Notes: a model not told the origin generated them from the sequence alone. 12,324 nucleotides of DNA from Candidatus Nesterenkonia stercoripullorum (GCA_019114115.1 DXGD01000392.1:1-12324), one strand, 5' to 3'. Shown: positions 1-6,813, numbered from the stretch's first letter. Made by a program: numbers and translations.

Positions 1-1
1 C

Positions 2-700
2 GAAGACGTCACCCATGTCATCAACCTGACCGCACCCGACGATGAGAAGACCTATCTTCACCGCATCGGCCGGACCGGTCGCGCGGGCCAGAAGGGCACT
101 GCGGTCACCTTCGTCGACTGGGAAGACGTCCACCGCTGGAAGTTGATCAACAAGATCCTCGGCCTGGGCATCCCGGAGCCCGTCGAAACGTACTCGTCCT
201 CGCCGAATCTGTTCGAGGATCTGGACATCCCCAAGGGCACGAAGGGCCGCCTGCCGCGGCATAAGCGCTCCCGTGCCGGCCTGGATGAGGAGCAGATCGA
301 GGATCTCGGCGGACCTGCTGAGAAGTCCTCGGGCGATCGTTCCCGGTCCGGACGTGGTCGCCGGGACGGCGGCAGCCGAGAAGGCCGCGGGGGTCGTGAA
401 CACCGTGGCGGCCGTGATCGCCGCAGGAACCGGAGCCGTTCAGGCGGCTCGGGCTCCGCACAGGACTCAGCACAGGACTCAGCGCAGGCCAGCTCAGAGT
501 CAGCAGACTCCTCAGGCTCCGCGCAGAAGGACGGCGGCGACGACCGGCAGGGGCAGGATTCCGCCGGGAACGGGCAGAATCGCACTGGGCAGAATCGCAC
601 AGGGCAGAATCGCTCCGGGCAGCGCCGTCGTAGTAGGTCCCGTAGGCGGACTGGAGGTGGCCAGGCGGGTTCGTCCAGCCATGGCTCCTCCGACTCCTGA
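2..700 (+). CDS. DEAD-box RNA helicase, C-terminal part (5' truncated)
   Basis: The reading frame is open from the window edge to a TGA at 698-700, giving 232 visible residues; the start and the N-terminal RecA-like domain lie to the left. Residues 18-29 read [12 protein letters not shown], the motif VI arginine finger of superfamily 2 DEAD-box RNA helicases, followed by the family's GTAVTFV strand. The protein would remodel RNA duplexes with ATP, for instance in ribosome assembly or cold adaptation; that role comes from the family, not from this sequence. After about residue 100 the fold ends and a long low-complexity tail begins, rich in Arg, Gly and Ser, with short tandem repeats (AQDS-type and GQNRT-type) and a basic end (RRRSRSRRR). 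Such basic tails usually bind RNA without strong specificity. A methyltransferase gene follows 17 nt after the stop on the same strand. The family call is firm; the subfamily (RhlE-, CsdA- or DeaD-like) cannot be told from this fragment. Confidence 0.9.
   Translation, partial: EDVTHVINLTAPDDEKTYLHRIGRTGRAGQKGTAVTFVDWEDVHRWKLINKILGLGIPEPVETYSSSPNLFEDLDIPKGTKGRLPRHKRSRAGLDEEQIEDLGGPAEKSSGDRSRSGRGRRDGGSREGRGGREHRGGRDRRRNRSRSGGSGSAQDSAQDSAQASSESADSSGSAQKDGGDDRQGQDSAGNGQNRTGQNRTGQNRSGQRRRSRSRRRTGGGQAGSSSHGSSDS
459..482 (+). repeat. 12-bp tandem repeat, two copies, in helicase tail
   Basis: CACAGGACTCAG occurs twice in a row, at 459-470 and 471-482, followed by a degenerate third unit. It is in frame and encodes an Ala-Gln-Asp-Ser type repeat in the disordered helicase tail. 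Confidence 0.75.
572..622 (+). repeat. 15-bp tandem repeat, three copies, in helicase tail
   Basis: GGGCAGAATCGCACT and close variants occupy 572-586, 587-601 and 602-616, and the first six bases of a fourth unit follow at 617-622. The repeat is in frame and encodes [15 protein letters not shown] just before the basic end of the helicase. Near-identity between units suggests recent slippage and likely length variation between strains. Confidence 0.85.
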
Positions 701-717
701 CCTCGTCATCTTCAGTG

Positions 718-1599
718 ATGGAGACGGCCGGGCCCCCTGCCTTCGACGGTGAATCTCCCAATCTGATCTGCCAGGGTGAGAATCTGGAGGTTCTCGCCGG
801 GTTCGCTGATGAGTCGTTCGCGATGATCTACCTGGACCCTCCGTTCAACACCGGCAGGGTCCAGCAGCAGATCAGCAGCACCAGTGTGCGGCGCCCCGCA
901 GGGGAGGGCAGCCGCATCGGGTTCGGCGGGCGCAGCTATGACACAGTGCGCACCCTGCTGCACGCCTACGACGATACCTTCACCGACTACTGGGACTTCC
1001 TGGAGCCCCGGCTGGCCGAAGCCTGGAGGCTGCTCTCCGCCACCGGCACCCTGTACCTGCACCTGGACTACCGCGAAGTCCACTACGCCAAGGTGATGCT
1101 CGACGCCGTCTTCGGCCGCGAGCACTTCCTCAATGAGATCATCTGGGCCTACGACTACGGAGGACGGACCAAGAAGCGCTGGCCCACGAAGCACCAGACG
1201 ATCCTGGTCTACGTGAAGGACCCCCAGAACTACTACTTCGACGCCGAGTCTGTGGACCGAGAGCCCTATATGGCCCCGGGTCTGGTCACTGAGGAGAAAG
1301 CGCGTCGAGGCAAGCTGCCCACAGACGTGTGGTGGCATACGATCGTCTCGCCCACTGGGCTGGAGAAGACCGGGTACCCGTCGCAGAAGCCGAAAGGGCT
1401 GCTCAGGCGCATGGTCCAGGCCTCCTCCCGCCCAGGTGACTGGGTGCTGGACTTCTTCGCCGGGTCAGGCACGCTCGGCGTGGCCGCCGATGAGCTCGGC
1501 CGCCGCTTCGTCTGCATCGACTCATCACCGCACGCTGTGGATGTCATGCGGCGCAGGCTGGGCGACGCTGCTCGGGTGGACACGCCCGGGGACCGGTGA
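718..1599 (+). CDS. site-specific DNA methyltransferase, N6-adenine/N4-cytosine type (beta class)
   Basis: Predicted S-adenosylmethionine-dependent DNA methyltransferase of 293 residues. The catalytic motif IV, LDPPFNTG, is near residues 39-46, and the SAM-binding motif I, DFFAGSGT, is near residues 245-252, close to the C-terminus. The order IV then I marks the beta class (Pfam N6_N4_Mtase type). A DPPF/DPPY core is commoner in N6-adenine than in N4-cytosine enzymes, so adenine methylation is the more likely activity, but this is an inference. No restriction endonuclease, specificity subunit or helicase-nuclease partner lies beside it, so it looks like an orphan. It starts 17 nt after the helicase stop with no clear Shine-Dalgarno sequence, which suggests translational coupling. 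GTG at 715 directly precedes the ATG chosen here and is an equally possible start. The recognition sequence cannot be predicted. Confidence 0.85.
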   Translation: METAGPPAFDGESPNLICQGENLEVLAGFADESFAMIYLDPPFNTGRVQQQISSTSVRRPAGEGSRIGFGGRSYDTVRTLLHAYDDTFTDYWDFLEPRLAEAWRLLSATGTLYLHLDYREVHYAKVMLDAVFGREHFLNEIIWAYDYGGRTKKRWPTKHQTILVYVKDPQNYYFDAESVDREPYMAPGLVTEEKARRGKLPTDVWWHTIVSPTGLEKTGYPSQKPKGLLRRMVQASSRPGDWVLDFFAGSGTLGVAADELGRRFVCIDSSPHAVDVMRRRLGDAARVDTPGDR

Positions 1600-1615
1600 G
1601 TCGCCGCCGGGCGTG
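1581..1615. terminator. inverted repeat between convergent genes, possible bidirectional terminator
   Basis: CACGCCCGG at 1581-1589 is the exact reverse complement of CCGGGCGTG at 1607-1615, with a 17-nt loop containing the methyltransferase stop codon. It sits between the plus-strand methyltransferase and the minus-strand transporter operon, where a terminator is expected. Neither side has a U-run, so it is not a canonical intrinsic terminator. Actinobacterial terminators often lack the U-run, so the assignment is plausible but not proven. Confidence 0.4.
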
Positions 1616-1666
1616 AGTCCTCGGGCCGGGAGCCCTCGGCACCGACGGTGAGCAGAAAGTGCAGCT

Positions 1667-2710
1667 CTACTCGCCCTGAGCCAGATCGTTCTCGTCGAGC
1701 CATTCGCTCGCGATATCGCCTGGCTGCGCCTGGTCCTCCACGCTGCGGGTGTTCAGATCGATCAGCGCATCCTGGGAGAGCTCGGCCTGGAGCTCCTCGA
1801 TGGCCGTCCGCGCGTCCTCGTCCACCGAATCGGTCACCATGGGAACGACGTTCTGCGGCAGCACCAGGTTCTCGGTGTCTTCGAGAACGACGAGGTCATT
1901 GGCCTCGATAGAGGGGTCCGCGCTGTAGATGTCGGCGATCTGCACATCGCCGTCGAGCAGTGCGTTCACGGTGAGAGCTCCGCCGGAATCCTCCACCGGG
2001 GTCAAGGACACTTCGACGTCGTAGACCTCTTCCAGACCGTCGGGGCCGTAGGGCCTGGTCTCGAACTCGGCGTTGGCGGCGATTGAGAGATCCTCATCCA
2101 CGTCGGCGAGGTCTCCCACAGTGCTCAGCCCGTTCTCGTCGGCGAATTCGCGAGTGACCACATAGCTGTCCTGGTCAGTGGCTTCTGCGGAGTCCAGCAG
2201 CTCCAGGCCATCCGGCAGGGCATCGCTCAGGGCGGACTCGACCTCCTCGCGCTCGGAGGCATCTGAGCTGTCGTCGAGGTACTGCAGGAGATTGCCGGTG
2301 TAGTCGGGGAACACGTCGATGGCACCGGACTCCAGCTCGGGCATATACACTTCACGCTGCCCGATCTCGAACTGCCGGTCGACCTCGTAGCCTTCGGCTT
2401 CCAGGACCTGCGCGTAGAGTTCTGCGATGATGGTGTTGGAGTAGTACTGCTGGGATCCGACGACGATCGCCCCGTCATCGGCGCTGCTCTCGTCCGAGTC
2501 ATCCTCGTCCTGCAGCGGATCCCCGCCCGAGCCGCCGCAGGCGCTGAGCACCAGCAGAGCTGCGGCGGAGAGTGCCCCGATACCGGCGCGTGAGAACACC
2601 CGCGCAGAAGCGGCCCCTCGTACGCGATCTTCTGCAGGGGCATGAGCCGCTGCGGCGTCGTCGGACTCTGCGGTGGCTTCAGCAGCGGGGGTAAGAGGAG
2701 CTTTTCTCAT
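1667..2710 (-). CDS. osmoprotectant (glycine betaine/choline/carnitine type) ABC transporter substrate-binding lipoprotein
   Basis: Extracytoplasmic binding protein of 347 residues that delivers a quaternary-amine osmolyte to the two permeases encoded just upstream. After the signal region the sequence has hallmarks of the OpuCC/OsmX group: QYYSNTIIAELYAQVLEAEGY, GAIDVFPDYTGNLL, a TRPYGPDGLEEVY segment and DVQIADIYSADPSI. A lipobox L55-S56-A57-C58 follows a hydrophobic stretch, so the mature protein would be lipid-anchored at Cys58 outside the membrane. The start used is the ATG at 2710, which has AAGGGAA eight bases upstream. This leaves about 37 low-complexity residues ahead of the hydrophobic core, unusual for a lipoprotein; a GTG at 2599 would give a conventional short signal but has a poorly spaced Shine-Dalgarno. 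The mature protein is strongly acidic, with a DEDDSDESSADD linker after the anchor. It is the last gene of the operon, 65 nt after the second permease. The exact substrate is not determinable. Confidence 0.9.
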   Translation of the reverse strand: MRKAPLTPAAEATAESDDAAAAHAPAEDRVRGAASARVFSRAGIGALSAAALLVLSACGGSGGDPLQDEDDSDESSADDGAIVVGSQQYYSNTIIAELYAQVLEAEGYEVDRQFEIGQREVYMPELESGAIDVFPDYTGNLLQYLDDSSDASEREEVESALSDALPDGLELLDSAEATDQDSYVVTREFADENGLSTVGDLADVDEDLSIAANAEFETRPYGPDGLEEVYDVEVSLTPVEDSGGALTVNALLDGDVQIADIYSADPSIEANDLVVLEDTENLVLPQNVVPMVTDSVDEDARTAIEELQAELSQDALIDLNTRSVEDQAQPGDIASEWLDENDLAQGE

Positions 2711-2718
2711 GGATGGAG

Positions 2719-2725
2719 TTCCCTT
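2719..2725 (-). promoter_or_regulatory. ribosome binding site deciding the lipoprotein start
   Basis: On the minus strand AAGGGAA stands eight bases before the ATG at 2710. It supports that ATG over the internal GTG at 2599, and therefore supports the long N-terminal region before the lipobox. The 65-nt gap between permease and lipoprotein shows no other clear signal. Confidence 0.6.
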
Positions 2726-2775
2726 CAACGAGGCGCGTGAGCGAGCGAATGCGGATTCTGGCGGGCAGGGGAGAG

Positions 2776-3438
2776 TCAGGACATTCCGGGAAGCCTCCGG
2801 ATGAGCCGTTGACTGAGGCCGAAGAGCTGGTCCAGCACGATGGCCAGGAGGATCACGACGATCGAGGCACCGAGCATCGTGCCGTAGTCGTAATTGCGCA
2901 GTCCCAGGAAGAGAGGCCGTCCCAGCCCTCCGGAGCCCACATAGGCTGCGAGCGTGGCTGTGGCGACGACCTGGAGCACCGCCAGCCGGATCCCTCCGAT
3001 GATCACCGGCAGGCTCAGCGGGATCTCCACGCGGGTCAGCACCTGCCAGGAGTTCATGCCCTGGGCCCTGGCTGCGTCGACCGTTGACGCGTTCACCGAC
3101 TCCACCCCGGAATAGGCTCCGGCGATCATCGAGGGGACTGCCAGCACGATGAAGGCGACCATGGGTGCGGTGAGGCCGATCCCGGTGAAAAGGGCTGCCA
3201 GTGTGATGACGCCCAAGGTCGGAAGCGCGCGCACAACCCCGGTGCTGATCACGGCGACACTGCGCCCGCAGCCCGTGTGACCGATGTAGAGCCCGATCGG
3301 AAGCGCGATGGCAGCAGAGATGACCACCGCGAGGAAGGTGTACCAGAGGTGCTCGAGCGTTCGCACGCCAAGCCCCGAGGGTCCTTGCCAGGTCTCGGCG
3401 GTGAAAAGCCACTGGACGGCGTCGAGGAGGAAGCTCAT
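2776..3438 (-). CDS. osmoprotectant ABC transporter permease (second)
   Basis: Inner-membrane permease subunit of 220 residues with several hydrophobic segments (roughly 33-53, 61-88, 90-112, 145-170 and 185-210). The cytoplasmic EAA loop that docks on the ATPase is at about 121-144 (DAARAQGMNSWQVLTRVEIP then LSLP). This is the BPD_transp_1 architecture of the OpuCB/OpuCD (ProW-like) permeases. Its ATG overlaps the TGA of the preceding permease as ATGA, so the two are translationally coupled and probably form the heterodimeric channel. The start is clear and the length is normal for the family. The downstream gene is the binding lipoprotein. Confidence 0.9.
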   Translation of the reverse strand: MSFLLDAVQWLFTAETWQGPSGLGVRTLEHLWYTFLAVVISAAIALPIGLYIGHTGCGRSVAVISTGVVRALPTLGVITLAALFTGIGLTAPMVAFIVLAVPSMIAGAYSGVESVNASTVDAARAQGMNSWQVLTRVEIPLSLPVIIGGIRLAVLQVVATATLAAYVGSGGLGRPLFLGLRNYDYGTMLGASIVVILLAIVLDQLFGLSQRLIRRLPGMS

Positions 3439-4082
3439 GCGCGTCCTCCCGCCGAGGAGGCCCAGGGCATGGTGAGCTTGCCCAGGGCGATCAGGATGAG
3501 GTCGAGGATCAGCGCCAGCACCGCGGTCATGATGATCCCGGCGAGGATCGAGGGGACGATATTGCGCTCGAAGCCGTCGGTGAACAGCGAGCCGAGGCTC
3601 TGCACGCCCAGCACAGCGCTCACGGAGACGAGGCTGATCGTGCTCACCGAGACGACTCTGAGCCCGGCCAGCAGGGTGGGCCCGGCCAGCGGGAGCTCAA
3701 CGCCGAAGAAGCGGCCCCATCCTGAATAGCCGACCGCCGTCGCGGAGAGCTTCGTGGAATCGTCCACCGATCCCAGGGCCTCAGCAGCAGATCTGACCAT
3801 CAGGGCCAGCCCGAACAGCGTGAGCGCGACGACGACGTTGACCGCGTCCCGGATGCCGGTTCCCAGCAGGATCGGCATGACGATGAACAGCGGCAGCGAC
3901 GGGATGGCGTAGAGCAGCCCCGAGCCGCTCACGATGACTTCGCGCAGCGGGCGGATCCGGTTGGCCGTCCACGCCACCGGGATGGAGATGACGAAGGCCG
4001 CGAGGATCGCCGGCGCGCTGAGCAGCAGATGCGCCAGGCTCAGGTCCAGGATGCGGCTGGAGTTATCGAGTATCCAGTCCAC
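3435..4082 (-). CDS. osmoprotectant ABC transporter permease (first)
   Basis: Inner-membrane permease of 215 residues, homologous in layout to its neighbour but clearly diverged. The hydrophobic segments lie roughly at 15-40, 50-73, 77-98, 140-165 and 178-205, and the EAA-type loop is at about 112-131 (LSATAVGYSGWGRFFGVELP). The chosen start is the GTG at 4082, one base after the ATPase stop, giving VDWILDNSSRI as the N-terminus like related permeases. An upstream in-frame start at 4124 would add 14 Pro/Arg-rich residues inside the ATPase gene and looks unlikely. An AAGG within GGAGAAGG is about 12 bases before the GTG. With the second permease it should form the OpuCB/OpuCD-like transmembrane pore. 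Confidence 0.87.
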   Translation of the reverse strand: MDWILDNSSRILDLSLAHLLLSAPAILAAFVISIPVAWTANRIRPLREVIVSGSGLLYAIPSLPLFIVMPILLGTGIRDAVNVVVALTLFGLALMVRSAAEALGSVDDSTKLSATAVGYSGWGRFFGVELPLAGPTLLAGLRVVSVSTISLVSVSAVLGVQSLGSLFTDGFERNIVPSILAGIIMTAVLALILDLILIALGKLTMPWASSAGGRA

Positions 4083-4083
4083 C

Positions 4084-4920
4084 TCAGCTGCCGGCCTTCT
4101 CCTCGGGGGAGGGCAGGACGCCAAGGGGACGGCCCCTCTCGTCGCTGATCAGCCAGCCGCCCCCCTGCCGCTTGCTGGAGCGCAACGAGCGCCCTCCGGA
4201 CTCCAGGCCGAGGAACTGGGCGACGAAGTCATCAGCGGGTGATTCGACGATCTCGCGCGGGGTGCCGATCTGCGCGGCGGTGCCTCCCTCACGCAGCACC
4301 ACGATCTGATCGCCGATAGCCAGTGCCTCGTCGATATCGTGCGTGACGAAGATGATCGTCTTCTGCAGCTCGGTCTGGATGCGCGTCAGTTCATGCTGGA
4401 GCTCGAGCCGGACCAGCGGGTCCACTGCGCCGAAGGGCTCGTCCATCAGCAGGATGTACGGGTCGGAGGCCAGGCCGCGGGCCACGCCCACACGCTGCTG
4501 CTGCCCGCCCGAGAGCTGCTGGGGATAGCGTTTCGCCAGCGAGGGGTCGAGCCCCACCGTGCCCATCAGCTCCCGCGCACGATCTTGGGCTTCGTCCTTC
4601 GCGACGCCGTTGAGCCGAGGCACGGTCGCGATATTGTCGATGACCCGACGGTGGGGGAGCAGCCCCGAGTTCTGCATGACATAGCCGATCCGCCTGCGCA
4701 GCGCGACGGGGGCGACCCCGGAGACGTCCTCGTCGTCAATGGCGACGGTGCCTGAGCTGGGATCCACCATCCGGTTGACCATGCGCAGCAGAGTGGTCTT
4801 CCCGCAGCCGGAGGAGCCCAGCAGCACGGTCGTCGTATGCGAGTCGATGCGCAGGCTGAAATCCTCGACGGCGACGGTCCCGTCCGGATAGGTCTTGTTG
4901 ACGTGGCTGAATTCGATCAT
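4084..4920 (-). CDS. osmoprotectant ABC transporter ATP-binding protein
   Basis: Cytoplasmic ATPase of 278 residues that powers import through the two permeases. All nucleotide-binding motifs are present: Walker A GSSGCGKTT at about 35-43, Q-loop Gln83, signature LSGGQ at 136-140, Walker B ILLMDE at 156-161 and the H-loop His194. The sequence YVMQNSGLLPHRRVIDNIATVP is characteristic of the glycine betaine/carnitine/choline (OpuCA/ProV) family. The protein ends soon after the ATPase domain, so the tandem CBS domains that sense ionic strength in OpuA/OpuCA are absent; the last 40 residues are short and not recognisable. The ATG at 4920 is chosen because the family begins at MIEFSHVNKTY, with GGGAG about 12 bases upstream; a longer frame to 4983 adds 21 unlikely residues. 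It is first in the four-gene operon. Confidence 0.92.
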   Translation of the reverse strand: MIEFSHVNKTYPDGTVAVEDFSLRIDSHTTTVLLGSSGCGKTTLLRMVNRMVDPSSGTVAIDDEDVSGVAPVALRRRIGYVMQNSGLLPHRRVIDNIATVPRLNGVAKDEAQDRARELMGTVGLDPSLAKRYPQQLSGGQQQRVGVARGLASDPYILLMDEPFGAVDPLVRLELQHELTRIQTELQKTIIFVTHDIDEALAIGDQIVVLREGGTAAQIGTPREIVESPADDFVAQFLGLESGGRSLRSSKRQGGGWLISDERGRPLGVLPSPEEKAGS

Positions 4921-4990
4921 CGGGTGAGGCGTCTCCCTCGCGTCAGGTACTGCGACAGCCGGGTCATCACGGGTTCGCCGCAAGCCAGGC

Positions 4991-5022
4991 CCTGGTCAGA
5001 CGCTGATCGGATGCTGATCAGG
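4991..5022. repeat. inverted repeat upstream of the transporter operon
   Basis: CCTGGTCAG at 4991-4999 pairs with CTGATCAGG at 5014-5022 with a single mismatch, around a 14-nt loop. It lies 71-102 bases upstream of the ATPase ATG, within its probable leader or promoter. It could be an operator or an RNA hairpin; nothing in it identifies a regulator. Confidence 0.4.
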
Positions 5023-5090
5023 CATTGTCCCGCGGTGAAATACCGAGCCTACGGCGAAGCGAAGGAAGAAAAAAGCCAAGTCCGCGGATA

Positions 5091-5105
5091 TGACGTACTG
5101 CGTCA
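5091..5105. repeat. small palindrome TGACG-N5-CGTCA with a third half-site
   Basis: TGACG at 5091-5095 and CGTCA at 5101-5105 form a perfect 5-bp inverted repeat with a 5-bp centre, and another TGACG follows at 5113-5117. The position, between hemA and the transporter operon, would suit a dimeric regulator. The arms are short, so chance is a real alternative. Confidence 0.3.
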
Positions 5106-5130
5106 GAACGCTTGACGAAACAGCCAGCGA

Positions 5131-6660
5131 TCAGGATGCCTTGGAAGCCCACCCTGCACTGGCCGAGCCACGCGGCTCCTCCGCCTCCGGGCCGGCCAGG
5201 GCCACGATCGCCGCCGGGAGACGGTCGACGGCGAAGTCGCCGGGCTGGTGGTGCTTGCAGAACCCGCCAGCGGGCACTTGCCGCAGATACGCGGCCATAT
5301 GGGCGAGCTCCGCTGCCGAGAACTCTTCGGGACGACGGCGCCGCACCGGCCCCTCACGCTGCGAGGAGCGTGCGTCGACGGATATGCCGTAGAGGTTCTC
5401 CAGCGAGGAGACGTAGTCATCCGTGCGGCCCTCAGCCGCCAGTTCCCGAGCGCGCACAGTCGGTGTGTGCAGGAGGCGCTGGACGATCTTCCGCACGGCG
5501 AACTCCACCTCTTCAGTGGCAGCGGTGCAGCCGTGGTGCTTGCGGACCTTCGCCATCTCGGCGTCCAGCACCTCCTGGGTGTGCCGGCGCAGAGCCACGA
5601 TCGCGTCGTCGGCGGTGCGCTCTCGACGGTGGGCGAGATACCCCTCGACGGCGTCGCTGACGACGGCGCGCGCCTCCTCGACCGACTCGTCAGCCTCAGT
5701 CGGCGCGGCGATCCGCACCGATTCCAGGGTGATCAGGTCGACGCCCGGGATCTCGGCGATATCGGGGTCGAAATCGTGGGACAGGGCGAGATCGATCACG
5801 GTGAGCTTCCGTGGGGCTGCGCCCTCGGCAGCGGCGCTGGTCCCGCTCTGCGCGGGAAGCCCGGCCAGCGTGCGGATCTCGCGGGCGGTGATGCGCCGGT
5901 TTCCCCCTGAGCAGCCGATGAGCACATCCGCCGAGGAGATCGCGGCGCTCAGCTCCTCCATGCGCAGGGCACGGGCGTGCGCTCCACGCCCGGCGACGAA
6001 CTCTTCGGCGCGGCCGGAACCGGAGAAGACCCCGATGTCTTTCACTCCGCGTTCCACCAGCTGGTTCAGCGAGGTGCCCGCATAGGAGCCCGTGCCGATG
6101 AGCACAGCGGAGGCGCCCCGGTAGAACTGCTCGCCATCGCCGCGGGTGTCACCGGCGATGTCCAGGGCGACCGAGACGATGGATCGCCCTCTGGATCCCA
6201 GTGCCGTGCGCTTGCCGACGTCCTTGGCGGCACGCGTGGCGGTCTCGAAGAGCTTGGTGAGGTTCCCTGACGTGCTGCCTTCGTGCCGGGCCTGGGCCAG
6301 TGAGCGGCGCACCTGGCCGGCGATCTCGCGCTCGCCGATGACGGCGGAGTCCAGGCCCGCGCCGACCTCGAAGAGATGGCGGACGGCGTCTTCCTCCTGC
6401 AGCACGCGGAACGATCCCTCCACCAGGCTCCGGTCAAGGCCCGAGGAAGCGGCGACGACATCGAGCAGCTCTGCCCGGCAGTCCTCCAATGAGCGATCGC
6501 TCGAGGGGACTTCGGCGTAGATCTCCAGTCGATTGCAGGTGGCCAGCGGGATGGCAGGCAGACTCACAGTAGCAGCGATATCGGCTGCTCCTGCGCTAAG
6601 AGTGGCGACAGTCTCGAGATCGAGATCTGCGTGCGTGGCTACGAGTGAGAACAGAGACAC
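5131..6660 (-). CDS. hemA: glutamyl-tRNA reductase
   Basis: GluTR reduces glutamyl-tRNA(Glu) with NADPH to glutamate-1-semialdehyde, the first committed step of C5-pathway tetrapyrrole synthesis. With the start at 6660 it has 509 residues. The catalytic cysteine is Cys42 in LATCNRLEIYAE. GLDSAVIGEREIAGQVRRSLAQA is the substrate-domain signature, and GTGSYAG marks the Rossmann NADPH site, followed by the dimerisation helices. The start is the GTG before SLFSLVATHADLDLETVA, which matches the usual beginning of actinobacterial HemA; there is no clear Shine-Dalgarno. A GTG at 6669 is possible, and the frame remains open to 6810 with non-conserved sequence. The catalytic core ends near residue 429 (LYGISVD). 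About 80 more residues follow, including VPAGGFCKHHQPGDF with Cys468, His470 and His471, which I do not recognise in ordinary GluTRs. The gene is divergent from hemE. Confidence 0.95.
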   Translation of the reverse strand: MSLFSLVATHADLDLETVATLSAGAADIAATVSLPAIPLATCNRLEIYAEVPSSDRSLEDCRAELLDVVAASSGLDRSLVEGSFRVLQEEDAVRHLFEVGAGLDSAVIGEREIAGQVRRSLAQARHEGSTSGNLTKLFETATRAAKDVGKRTALGSRGRSIVSVALDIAGDTRGDGEQFYRGASAVLIGTGSYAGTSLNQLVERGVKDIGVFSGSGRAEEFVAGRGAHARALRMEELSAAISSADVLIGCSGGNRRITAREIRTLAGLPAQSGTSAAAEGAAPRKLTVIDLALSHDFDPDIAEIPGVDLITLESVRIAAPTEADESVEEARAVVSDAVEGYLAHRRERTADDAIVALRRHTQEVLDAEMAKVRKHHGCTAATEEVEFAVRKIVQRLLHTPTVRARELAAEGRTDDYVSSLENLYGISVDARSSQREGPVRRRRPEEFSAAELAHMAAYLRQVPAGGFCKHHQPGDFAVDRLPAAIVALAGPEAEEPRGSASAGWASKAS

Positions 6661-6670
6661 AACGTGCACA

Positions 6671-6700
6671 ATTCTACAGCTTGTCGAGGAACCGTGGAAA
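6671..6700 (-). promoter_or_regulatory. candidate hemA promoter
   Basis: On the minus strand TTTCCA (6700-6695) and TAGAAT (6676-6671) are 18 bases apart and resemble sigma-A -35 and -10 elements. Transcription would begin only a few bases before the GTG at 6660, giving a very short or no leader, which fits the lack of a Shine-Dalgarno. The -10 overlaps an imperfect palindrome related to the one before hemQ. Confidence 0.45.
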
Positions 6701-6774
6701 CGTGTTGCGGGCATGGTGTTCCCCACCTTGGCAGAGAGCCCCGCCTGGCCGGTTGCGCGCGCAGCGTGAGCACG

Positions 6775-6806
6775 CACGCACGCGCCACGTGGGCGCCGCG
6801 TGCGTG
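6775..6806. promoter_or_regulatory. 10-bp-arm palindrome, candidate hemE operator
   Basis: CACGCACGCG at 6775-6784 is the perfect reverse complement of CGCGTGCGTG at 6797-6806; the 12-nt centre begins with the 8-bp palindrome CCACGTGG (6785-6792). It ends 13 bases before the hemE ATG and spans the expected -35 region. More GCGTG/CACGC half-sites precede it (6764-6768, 6771-6775). This suggests a binding site for a dimeric regulator of hemE, possibly also of divergent hemA. Confidence 0.5.
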
Positions 6807-6807
6807 A

Positions 6808-6813
6808 CATGAT
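6808..6813 (+). promoter_or_regulatory. candidate -10 element of a leaderless hemE transcript
   Basis: CATGAT ends seven bases before the ATG of hemE, the spacing expected if transcription starts at the A of the start codon. The GGAGG at 6814-6818 is only one base from the ATG, too close to act as a normal Shine-Dalgarno. No good -35 is visible. Confidence 0.35.

Larger units (their letters stand above)
4921..5130 (-). promoter_or_regulatory. leader/promoter region of the osmoprotectant operon
   Basis: This 210-bp gap between the hemA stop and the transporter ATPase must carry the operon's promoter. I see no convincing -35/-10 pair for sigma A. It contains two inverted repeats listed separately, a repeated GCTGATC (5002-5008 and 5013-5019), and a six-base T-run on the minus strand (5069-5074) without a GC stem before it. 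No gene is supported here. Confidence 0.4.

Noticed and set aside
718..1599. A restriction-modification or defence system around the methyltransferase.
   Set aside because: Neighbours are a housekeeping-type helicase and an osmolyte transporter; no nuclease, specificity subunit or toxin is present in the window.
2711..3412. The lipoprotein frame stays open upstream to 3412, suggesting a 581-residue protein.
   Set aside because: The upstream part lies over the second permease in another frame and has no recognisable domain; it is an open shadow due to high GC. The ATG at 2710 has a good ribosome site and a lipoprotein follows.
5069..5074. Six-T run on the minus strand after hemA as an intrinsic terminator.
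   Set aside because: No GC-rich hairpin immediately precedes it; the nearby TCCGCGGA is a loopless palindrome.
6661..6810. Longer HemA N-terminus up to 6810 (50 extra residues).
   Set aside because: The added sequence is Arg-rich and unlike the family. It would also cover the divergent promoter region; the family begins at SLFSLVATHAD.
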